Source of the DNA: Adineta steineri
Taxonomy: Eukaryota; Rotifera; Eurotatoria; Adinetida; Adinetidae
Length of the DNA: 64,000 nt
Assembly: GCA_905250115.1 (NCBI GenBank)
Contig: CAJNOI010000034.1
Coordinates: 511,390-575,389 of the forward strand
Direction of reading: 5' to 3'
Translations under genes and position numbers: made by a program
The notes under the pieces: model-generated
What the model was told of the DNA's origin: nothing
Databases searched by the model: none
Seen by the model: only the letters and a program-made list of their open reading frames with translations
Shown: positions 23,101 through 33,403 of the stretch, piece by piece
Layout: the number at the start of each line of letters is the position of its first letter
Numbering within the stretch: position 1 is the first letter of the stretch

Positions 23101-26100
23101 TACCTTGTGTCTCTACCATCGATGGTGACCGAGCGGATGATGATTTCATTTTCTCATCAGTTTTTTCTCTTCCTAAATTAGTTTTTTTATTTGTAGTTGA
23201 TGTTTCGGTGTTTAACGTCGTTTTTCCACCAACGCGTGCTGAATGACGACCTGCACTTGGAACAGCTAAAAGAAATAATTTTGTAAAACAAATAACTTTT
23301 ATAAGAAAAAAAAAGATTTACTCGATCGTTTTGGTTCATATGCAGATAAAATATCTGGTGTTAAACGATCATCTGTAAAACATCTCCAAGCAAATTGTGT
23401 ATCGGCATTAATTATTGTTCCTGTTGAACTAGTCATTGTTCGTAATGTTGAATATAATGCTTGTTTAAATGTATTTAAACATATTTCAACGGTAAGATGA
23501 ATTGATTTAGGTGCTTGTTCACAATATAAACGAAAAAGATCATATAATTTATTAGTTTGTTGATCAATTAAATGAAAATTTTCTATAGAATCATCTAATG
23601 CAAGAAATAATTCTTCAGCTCCTATTAAACATTCAGCATCTTCCTAGACACAAAAAACAAAGAAAGTATATATGAATTAAATTTAAAAAGAAATAACTTA
23701 CAGGTACAGAAACTATTTTATTTAATAATTGTTCTTCATCACCCAGCATAAAATCATGTGTATCAGATAAGATTTGTAAATTAAATGCAAATGGACATGT
23801 ATTAGTTAATTTTAATACATGACGACTACAAATAGATTTCCTTTTTTTTAGATTAATAAAACTTCTTCTAGAAAATTTTTACCCTGGTGGTAATGATAAC
23901 AGAGCAGCTTTCGTTGATGTTGTATGAAGACGAAGAATAGGTTGTCCCATAGTAAGAGATTTCCATGAATATATTTCAGCAATAAGTGAACCTACTTGTG
24001 GCATAATCTCTTTTTGTGATACTAAAAATAAGATATATTATTCATATTTATTTATTTATTGTCTGTATGTTACATATAGGTTTTGATAAATTAATCTCAA
24101 TTGCAGCCTTTTCAATAGATAGACTTGCACCACGAACAGATTTTTCATTTGATCCAATTGTATCATTAGAAAAAGCATCATACCATCGAGATAAACATGT
24201 TAAACTAATAACTAATTCAATATTTTTATTTAATGTTTCACGTGTACTATCAACAAATAAATATAATATAGATCTATCATTATGTAAATTCTATTCACAA
24301 AACACAATTTTCAAATACGAAAATTAATTATAATAGAAAAAATATTTTTTACTGGTATTTGTGGAATTATTGGTTGAACCACTTCTTTTTTTCTCTCTTT
24401 TGGTACAGGTGTAGCAACAGCCTGAAAAATAAATACAACTAATAAATAAACTAATTAAATATCGATAATTACACGTTGGTATGGAATAAACTAATACAAA
24501 AAGATAAAACATATTGAAAAATTTCAATGTGAAATAAAAATGTTTATTTTTACTTTTATTTCTGAATATTTAGAAGTATATTGATAAGCTTGAGGATTAT
24601 GATAAACGATAATTGAACTAGAATGTTCGATGAAAATATGATCAATAGAAAGAAGATGGCTTTTTTTTAACTAACGTAAAACAAGCACAAAAATCATCAA
24701 AATTCATCCATATTTTTGGTGTTGGATTTGATGAATTTTTCTGTTCACTTCTATTTCCTATTGTTTGTGCATCGATTGGTGTTACTATCTGATCACTTTC
24801 ATCACCTATAAAGAAAAAAAAATTGAACTTATTCTTTTTCGATGATTGAAATTAACCTATATCTTTTATTGATGCAATATCAGATGATATTTTTGTACTA
24901 TGATCAGCAGATTTTTGACAAGTCTATTGAATATTTTTTATAGTAAGATTTATATGAATAAAAATAGATTCTTATATTACTTTAGTTTTATCAACTGATA
25001 TATCACGTTTTAATTTGTTTATTGTGCTTCGTATAGATCCATCAAGTTTTTCTTGTGTATCAACCATGTTTGTCTGAAAATATATTAGATTAAGTTCATA
25101 GATAAAAATCATTTCTAGATTTCGCATTTACTTCTATTTTAACTTTTTTCTGTTCACTATTTTCATCTTCATCCATTTCAATAATATTCGACGAATCATT
25201 ATGTTTCACACGTGAAGATCTATAGACAAGTAGATATAGATAATATTTGACAAACAAGATAAGTTCATACTTAGCATTACTATCAATTGGATGATGTAAT
25301 TGAATTGTTGGTTTACTATTTTAAAAATAAATACAAAGTGGAATTACAATGAAATATAATCTAAATTACATATTAATTGCACTTGCTGTTGGATAATTGA
25401 TATAGGGTGAAGTGATTTCAATCCAACGTTCAGGTTTAGATTCTTGTGAAGCTAAAAATAAATAATTTTTGAATTGAAAAGAAGAATTTACTTTTAATAA
25501 TTACGAATAATTTCAGCATGAGGTAACAATTTTGCTTTTCTTGGTCGAATAAGTTTCCAAGCAGGTACAGATTCAGGTGGTGTCGGCGGTTCTAATGGAA
25601 TATCTCGGATTGAAGTAAGTAATACAGATGTTGAGAATGTATTATTTAAATTATAATGTCTTAATCGTTCACTTCTATTAGCTACTTCGCTAAACGAACT
25701 CATACGTGTTGGTTGTAAATGTTGTACTGTCGCGAAAATAATCAGTTTTGGTAATTCAAAAGAACCTTGATCAGTAGTAATAGTTTCGGTATCGTCTACT
25801 GAAATAGTACGATTTAATATAGTTGATTTTTTTGTATCTTTGCTATTCGATGATTTCTCTTTTATAGAAATCGGTGGTGTTCGTCGTTTTTTTGAAGATT
25901 TATCATCTTGTTGATCTATTGAATTCTTTAAAAAGAAAAAAATAATAATAAATTTATTTATATTTTCATTTAATACTATCGTTTCTTCAGGTAAATCAAT
26001 TTTTGTGTCAGGCCATTGATATAATGGTATAGGACCAAAAGATGTTGTTGAATACGATTGATTATTATTCGAACGATTATAACGAAGAAAATTCCATACT

Positions 26101-26887
26101 TTTTCACTATGAGTATATCTATAAAAATATGATATTTAAATTTCCGAGATTTCGTTTATTTTACTTGAGAGGAATAGGTTCTGGTATCCAACCTGTAAGT
26201 AAATGAACAATTGACGATTCATTGAATTCAGGAAAATCATTTGGTGTATTAAAACTATATTATCGAAAAAAATCAATCAATAGAAGAAAATATTGCTTGT
26301 TAGTTATTTTTTATACTTAAGCGAAATAATTTTCAATAACGCTTTTGTTAAAAGCATTGGCCAGAGTTCATAAGATAAGGATGTTTGTGGTAGAAGACAT
26401 CGATTATTGGAATCAAATGGAATACTATCATCTACAATAATCTTACGCCACGTACCCTAATTAAAGAAAATAAATTCAATTCAAATTTTCATTTTATTTA
26501 TTCTACGAACCAAAAAGAAAAGTCGAACAATATATTTCCCTGCAGGATTATATGGAGTAATAAATGGTTGTTTAGATATTTTATTCAATGCATATATATG
26601 TTCCTAAATAAAAAAAAGAAAATGGTTTATATATGGAGAATAGAATAATAATACTAACCCATGGACGCCATGTTCGTTCATTGGTATTATTCGAATTTTT
26701 TCGGCACATATCCCAAAGTGCTGTAATTTGACTAATGATATTGCGCATTGTCTTTTTTTTTTGAAAATAAAATATTATTAATTAAATAAAGAAAAATATA
26801 TTTTACTTCATTATGATGTAAATGTTCATTCGATGTAATTAAATCAAAGTTTTGAATACCAAATGTCGGATCAACAATCAATGGAGG
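20121..26887 (-). CDS. ADGB: Androglobin (calpain-like / globin / IQ protein), 5' end hidden in gap
   Basis: Thirty exons chain in phase from 26887 to the stop at 20121 and give 1667 residues, provided one base is dropped at a T8 run (24661-24668). In order: the calpain-like module (WRPWEHIYALNK, KYIVRLFFLGTWRKIIVDD, YELWPMLLTKALLKI), PAWKLIRPRKAK, ILYLFVDSTRE, SWKSLTMGQPILRLHTTSTK, FMLGDEEQLLNKIVS, the permuted globin with a central IQ motif (IQKCIRGYLQRRMMQAR), PANTWFVLFREIFHATTE, NGYTFFAEGI, a poly-Gln run near 21810, PHWILQVISDGDKS, KKAWETVQVGRAEKA, and a C-terminal coiled coil. The order matches animal androglobin closely. In animals it is linked to cilia and sperm flagella; haem binding here is not shown. 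Introns are mostly 45-75 bases. Exon starts include 26751, 26603, 26456, 25925, 24290, 23643, 23048, 22377, 22023, 21282, 20974 and 20469. Confidence 0.93.
22079..22107. repeat. Perfect 9-bp-arm hairpin inside an androglobin intron
   Basis: TTGGCGAAA (22079-22087) and TTTCGCCAA (22099-22107) are perfect inverted arms around an 11-base loop. They lie in the 166-base intron 22024-22189, more than twice the usual local length. Related sequence occurs at 61852-61893. Confidence 0.6.
24661..24668. other. T8 homopolymer with apparent frameshift in androglobin
   Basis: Upstream exon sequence ends in FDDFCACF and the downstream frame resumes as IDHIFIEHSSSIIVYHNPQA. The two are in different frames. 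Removing one base in the T8 run (A8 on the coding strand) joins them and restores phase with every later exon. Confidence 0.65.
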
Positions 26888-26916
26888 CTATTAATTTATA
26901 TATATATTATTTTAAT

Positions 26917-26926
26917 NNNNNNNNNN
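26917..26926. other. Assembly gap (10 N)
   Basis: Ten N bases separate the last visible exon of alpha-galactosidase from the first visible androglobin exon. Both genes are incomplete at this point, so the real missing sequence must be far longer than 10 bases. Confidence 0.9.
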
Positions 26927-28317
26927 TTTTTCATTGAGTATAGATCGAATTGATCCATCTTGTGAATTATATGTCCATTGAAAATGTTTTGGTATAGTCT
27001 TTAATGATAATGATGAACAATTAGTAACAATAATCTCAGTTGTTATATTTGGTAATTTTGTTGACGCAAAAGCAACTTTTCTTCCTTGAACACCTAATGG
27101 ATCTTGATTGACAGCAATTACTTCTGGATTGGTAAGTGTCGATAAAGTAGCTGCACTCATATTACTAACATCGCATCCAATGATGAGTGGTGCTTTACTA
27201 ATAGCCCATAAAGAGAAATGTGTGATGTATTCTGAATCAGTCATACCACCATTTCCAACCTCAAGCACTAAATAAATATCGAATAAGTGAATTGAATGAG
27301 ATATATAAATATACTTACTGTCTGGATCATTCCAACCGCCAGGACCTGCTTTATCAGCAAATTCATTATTCTAAATACAAAAAAAAAACACAAATTTCGA
27401 TAGTGCAAATATATAAAAATCGTACGATATCAATGTTCATCAACATTGATTTCCAATTATCTTGAATATCATATGTTGTTCTCCAACTGTTGCCAACATT
27501 TGCTGCCCACAATGCAGGCTTATCTATACCCCATTCTATTTACAAAATAATATAAAATATAGTAACAAGAATAGACAAATGAATGAATGAATATACCACA
27601 CATAGAAAAAAAAATCGATCTACCACTTGCATTCAATGCATCTCGCATAACAGGATATCTCACTTCTGGAATTGTTCCATCGTCAAAACAATTATCATAT
27701 TTCAAATAATCAACACCCCATGAAGCATATGTATTAGCATCTTTTGTTTCATATCCTAGAGAACCAGGTCGACTGTCACAGGTCTTGAATCCTGAATCTG
27801 ATAATTATGGAAAAAAATAACATTTATATAAATATCTGATTTTGAGAAACATGAATCTATACCGGAATAAAGACCAAATTTAAGTTTTTTCGAATGAATA
27901 TAATCAACTAAAGGTGAAATTCCATTTGGAAAAGCTTGTGGATCAGGTTGAATAATGCCTTGTGCATCTCGACTCACTTGCCAACAATCATCCATATTTA
28001 CTATAAAATAAAATATCCAACATCATCATATTTTCATATAGAATATTTTGAAAATACAATGAACATACCATATTGATATCCAGCAGCAGCAAGACCTGTA
28101 CTTATAATAGTATCTGCTGTTTGTTGAATAAGTTTTTCACTAATATTACATGCAAAATGATTCCAGCTATTCCATCCTTTAATACGAAATAGACAAAGAA
28201 TTAGTTTGAGATAAAATATTGGTCTATTATACCCATTTGAGGTGTTCGACCAAGACCATTGTTAAGTTGATGTGAAATATGAATAGAAAATATGAAAAGA
28301 AATACTTTTAAACCCAT
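26927..28317 (-). CDS. GH27 alpha-galactosidase, 3' end hidden in gap
   Basis: Seven exons are visible: 28317-28233, 28176-28069, 28000-27863, 27797-27597, 27535-27426, 27370-27319 and 27267-26927, all in phase (345 codons). A signal peptide ([17 protein letters not shown]) precedes the mature start [20 protein letters not shown]. The enzyme removes terminal alpha-galactose from oligosaccharides or glycolipids, in a lysosome or outside the cell. The nucleophile Asp is in DYLKYDNC (about residue 145) and the acid/base Asp in [12 protein letters not shown] (about 200). Other GH27 landmarks are [24 protein letters not shown] and [17 protein letters not shown]. Wording is closest to plant and protist GH27 enzymes rather than animal GLA/NAGA. 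Before the gap, [20 protein letters not shown] resembles a beta-trefoil (CBM13) lectin repeat. A decayed copy lies at 29640-31130. Confidence 0.9.
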
Positions 28318-29639
28318 GATTTGATTTTATCGCACAATCTCAAAATAACCTTCTCTTTTTATTTGTGATTTCGTTGATGAGAACGTACATATGTAATGAA
28401 AAATTTCATGAGAGAAAAGTCTGTGTGAAATACTTATCGCCACTCTATATGGTACAGAAACCATTACGAAATATGTTTTTTATTCTCACAGCACATGTTT
28501 ATTACAAAAAAGAAATACCACAAACCATACTCGTAACGTTAAAGACGATGAATCAACTCAAGTATTAAAAAACCGAAAGGAGATTCAATGATGATTCATA
28601 GAATTAAATCCGTAAGCATGAAGTAACCACATGTTTTACTGAAATGTTTTTATTTTTCTGTTTTATCATAGATGAAAAGTTTGATTGAGTTATAATATAT
28701 ATTTGATCTATGTAATTTTCTTTGTTTATATACAATAATTTTCATTCCATTATTTTGTCTTAAATCTTCAGTAGTTCAATAGTGTAAGATGATTTATGAA
28801 TCAGCTAACAAACAATTAGCATTTTGATAAGGAGGCATTTTTACGAAACCAGACCATATTTTTCGAGCAATATCGATCTCAATAAATGCACCGATTCAAG
28901 AATGATAACTAGAAACACGCAGAAAGTCGGCAATTGTTTTGCATCATACTGTAATTGAATGTAGAATCGAATGCTACTGTTATAATTATATCGTTTATTA
29001 ACTGAGAATAAAAAATATTTGAAAATCAAGTTTTGTGAGTATTCATATATTTCAGATGTTGACAATAATAGATCTGAACATTATTATCGTGTAATTAAAT
29101 ATCAAATGAATTTTAGCATATTAGAGATGTTCTTGTGTACGATAGGCAAAAAACACAAATATTAAGTTATTAAAAATGTTCTTTTGTATTTGATTGAAAA
29201 ACGAAACATTTAGGTCCAATATAAAAAAAATTAATTAATGTATTTATAACATAAATAACACGGGAAATGAGTAATTTGATAGGAGGTTTTAGCTTCGGTT
29301 CTCAAAAATTTCAAAACGGATTAACATTTGATTAATGTTAGATAAAAGTAATTAATCTCTCGGTTTATGAGTAAATGCAACACTATTATTGTATTACCTA
29401 AAGAGATTCACATATTATCATTGCTCGTAAATTTAGTTACAATAAAGTCTGAGTGAAATTGAATACATGCTACTCATTAGTATAATCTTTCATACTTAAT
29501 CAACATCAAAATATATAAAATATGGTATATTAGATTTCTAATCAATTAATAATATTTTAAAATAGTATAATTACATGTCTGAATATTCAGTGGGTACAGG
29601 TCGTTCATTTCTAGTAGATTAAATCTTCTGTTTTTATAT
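28318..29639. other. Intergenic between alpha-galactosidase and its pseudogene
   Basis: It contains the alpha-galactosidase promoter side and AT-rich sequence. The open frames at 28365-28568 and 28841-29065 match nothing and lack splice-consistent partners. Confidence 0.55.
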
Positions 29640-31130
29640 TCCTTTATTTAGAAAAGGTACGTTTTAACATCATTGCTGCCTGATGATCAATATTTGATGA
29701 CTTATAACTACCAATAAATATTTCTATATCTTTTTGAGTGTCTAAATCATAAATGACAGTTGAATGATCAACAGGAAAACTGTTATCGAACAGTGAAGCA
29801 TTTAGAATTATGTTTATTTCAAACAATTTCATCAGTTATTTTTCATATTCATACTTAATTACATTATTTATTCTATGCAAATGCATCAACGTTATACCTA
29901 TCAAAATTCTAAAAATCTAAACTAAAAGCAATCAATTTATGTTAATTATTTTTTTTTATAATTAATACACTATGTAAAACTTACCATTTTTTATTCATTC
30001 GAGAAATAATAGTTTACTGAGACGAATCAATTTTCTATAGTATTATAGTTTTCTATTGATAAACATTTTTCATTAAGTATAGATCGAATTGATCTATCCT
30101 CTGAATTATATATCGATTGAAGATAGTGATGAACAATTAGTAATAATAATTTCAATTGTTATATTTGGTAATTGTGATGACGCAAAAGCAACCTTTTTCC
30201 CTTGAATACCTAATGGATCTTCATTGACAGTAATTACTTCTGGGTTTATGAGTGTTGATGAAGTAGCTGCACTCATTTTACTAACATCACATCCAATGAT
30301 GAGTGGTGCTTTGCTAAAAGCTCACAAAGAGTAAAATATGTGACATATTCTAAATCAGTCATACCATCATTTCCAACTTCAAGCACTAAATAAATATTGA
30401 ATGAGTAAATTCTATGAGATATATACTTACTATATGGGTCATTTCATCCACCAAGATCTGATTTATCAGTAATTTATTCTTTTAGAAAAAATGAAACTCA
30501 TTGACCTGAGGCACCCATAATATAGATTTCATTATATTATCAATTATACTGATTATTGATTGCTATCTATCTTTTATATCATATGTAATTTGTCAACTAT
30601 TTCCGACATTTATTGTTCATAGAGCTGGGTTATCCAGTACCATGTTCTATACAAAGAACGCAATAATATAAAATCAATTAAGTACTACATTCATAAGCAT
30701 ACCGTACATAAAATAGAAATTTGATCTAGTACTTGCATGCAATGTATTTCGCATAATAGAGTATTTGACTTCTGAAATTGTTCCATTGTCATAACAATTA
30801 TCATATTTCAAATAATCAACACCCTATAAAGCATATGTATTAGCGACTTTTATTTTATGCCCTGAAGAACTAGGTTAACTATCACATGTCTTGAATCCTG
30901 AATATTATATTTATATAAATATTTGTACCTAAGAAAAATAAATATGTACTTGAATAATGATCAAATTTAAGCTTTTTCGAATGAAAATAATCAACTAAAG
31001 AGAAATAAAATGAACATATTATATAGATATTCCACAACAGCAAAATCTATCTTTAGAATAATTCTTTTCACTAACATTACATAAAAAATGACTCGAACTG
31101 TTCTATATCTTTTGTCATATTTAATATTCA
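29640..31130 (-). pseudogene. Decayed tandem copy of the GH27 alpha-galactosidase
   Basis: From about 31115 down to 30061 the sequence tracks the intact gene (28180 to 26927) through its exons and introns at roughly 75-85% identity by eye, with many indels and stop codons. For example, the 30190-30310 block mirrors the [12 protein letters not shown] to IGCDVSN exon. No match to exon 1 (signal peptide) was seen. It continues past the point where the intact copy enters the gap: codons CLSIENYN, an in-frame TGA, and then at 29644-29832 an open exon ending EIFIGSYKSSNIDHQAAMML, which resembles the closing beta-sandwich strand of GH27 enzymes. This copy therefore keeps sequence equivalent to the missing 3' end. 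Confidence 0.85.
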
Positions 31131-31979
31131 TACGCTATAAATAAATAAGGAATACATTATAAGATGAAAGAAATGTAACGTATTGTAACATATGGTCATG
31201 ATGACTTTAAAAGAATCATTATTTCGCAATAGCTCTCTCAATAAATAAGATAATAAGAAAACGATGCCACAGTGTTATTTGTTCTTAATATTCATCTTGC
31301 AATTGAATAGGAACATTCTATTAGCAGAACTGCTAATGTTCTATATATTTTGTTTTTTGGATACTCTCTGAACTTTGTGTGTCTTTATTGTTATTATCAA
31401 TAAGTTATAAATGTAAACTATCTTGTTCCCTTCGATTTTTCATCCTTGTTTTTTTTGATTGTATATAGAAGATGTCAATAATAATCTTCGAACAATATTC
31501 TAATAATTTATAAGATTACTTATCATATCTACGATAATATATTAGCTGACAACAGATTATTAAGAAAAATTATTTCCACGTTGAAACAATCTTTTAGGAT
31601 ATCCGAAGGTTCCTGTATTTGACTAATTTGATGTTGTTTTTCTAACAGTCATGATATGAAACAAATATAAACTCTTCTTGCTATATCAGAAGAAAATAAA
31701 TATTAATAGATTCTTGACATTACGCTATTCGTTTTAGCCTTTCTAATAAATATATATCTATATTTAAAGAACTCATCGTATTATTATATACGATTGACAT
31801 TCAAATAAAATTACTCGATTGTATTTAATTTTATTGACCGAAGTCAAATTAATTTACATTGTTTTTTTCTCTTATTAAAAAATAACAATATTAATATGTT
31901 CATGATATAATAAAAAAAACGATTTTTACAATTACTATCAAAGTCTATTAATATATTCCATTAGAATCTGTAAATGTTT
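31131..31979. other. Intergenic, no gene seen
   Basis: AT-rich 3' flank of the minus-strand GPCR and 5' side of the galactosidase pseudogene. No coding pattern on either strand. Confidence 0.55.
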
Positions 31980-33403
31980 TTATTTTAATTTTATTTCAAC
32001 ATGCATCGCATCTCCACTTAATGTAGTTAATGTCGTGTGACTTTGATGTAATGGTATAAGTTCACTGTGACAATTATTGATATTTTGTGGTTGTTCAGAA
32101 CACATAACTTCACAGTCATATTGTTTTACAACGATTTTTGGTGGCGTAGGTGGTGAATGATTTTTATGATATTTCATAATAAAATTTGTTGATGGACGAG
32201 TTTTTGTTGCTGGATTAAATAAAATACTATGTAATTTTTTACAACGTATTGCAAGAAGAAAATGATGACGGAAATATGATGACGAAAGAACATAAAAATA
32301 GAATGACAATGAATAATTTAAATAGAATATTTTATTAACTATTGTCCATGCTATTGATATATATTCATCTAATTTTTCATTATGATCAATAGTACGTGTA
32401 AAACGATATATACAATCAACTGATAGAACTGGTAAACTGACAATAAGAAATGTAATTAAATCAGCAAGTAATACAATACTTAAACGAGCATTTCGACTAG
32501 CTCGTTTACGACGACGTACACGTATAACTTTTTTCTTAACATTACTGACATTAGCCAATAGGAATATATTAGCAATAAATATAAGGCAAAATGGTATAAT
32601 TAAACTCAAGCATAGATCTATTATTGGACTAACATTTTTATAAAAAAATAAATAATATGGAGATTTTGTTAATGGACCACAAACTGATATACATGGTTGT
32701 AATGGTGAAAAACCCACACCAATACCAAATAGTAAATGAGAATTAATAAGTATAATTATACTTAAAAGACATAATGCACTCCATAATGCAGCACGTGCTG
32801 TTTGAAAGGATTGATCATTACGTGGATAGCGTGATAGAACAAGTCGATTGCATGCAACTAGAACTAACAACCATGGCGTTAATTCATCAAATATTTTTGT
32901 TAAAAACAAATGTAAACCACAGAGAAAACTTGAATTAAGATGATGTACTAAATTAAATTGTTTGAAAAAATAGGGTCGAGACATAATCAATAAACCGATT
33001 GTATCGCTTATAGCAAGTAATAATAAATAACAACCACAGGAAAGTGTACGTAATTTACGTTGTGAAAATGTAAGAACGGATAAACCATTACCTATGATAC
33101 CTATAAAATAAAAGGACAAATATTTTATATTCCAATCAGAAGTGTAGAACATTATAATTTACCTAGTATAACTAAATATGGAACAACAACATTAATTCGA
33201 TCATCAAGTTTATCTAGAGGTGATTGTGTTTGATTTTCACAAAAACTCTCAGCTAATGTTGATAGAGTTGGTGGTAGGAAATCAATTTCCGTATCTAAAT
33301 ATATGTTTTTTTTCAAATCGTTCGTTATTTTTCTATGAAAATGTTGAAATAGAGACTTACAATTCGGATGGTGTGTTGTTGTCGTCGTCGTTGACATTGA
33401 CAT
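31980..33403 (-). CDS. Rhodopsin-like GPCR with long basic loop and divergent DRY motif
   Basis: Three exons, 33403-33361, 33294-33163 and 33100-31980, join in frame to 431 residues. The extracellular N terminus has an N-glycosylation site (CENQTQSP). TM1 is split by a 62-base intron inside VVPYLVILG-IIGNGLSVLTF, which carries the TM1 Asn. TM3 ends LVACNRLVLSRYP, where the usual D/E-R-Y is N-R-L. The third inner loop is strongly basic (KKKVIRVRRRKRASRNARL). TM6-7 and a Ser/Pro-rich tail ending HVEIKLK follow. The ligand is unknown. The first intron (33295-33360, GTAAGT to TTTAG) is inferred; the frame is also open through it. Upstream ATG 33451 is in frame too, but it overlaps a likely acceptor (TTTTTCTTTACAG), so I prefer 33403. 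Confidence 0.8.

Noticed and set aside
24660..24675. A 16-base intron in androglobin
   Set aside because: It has GT and AG ends and fixes the frame, but is far below the size a spliceosome can remove; a homopolymer error explains the data better.
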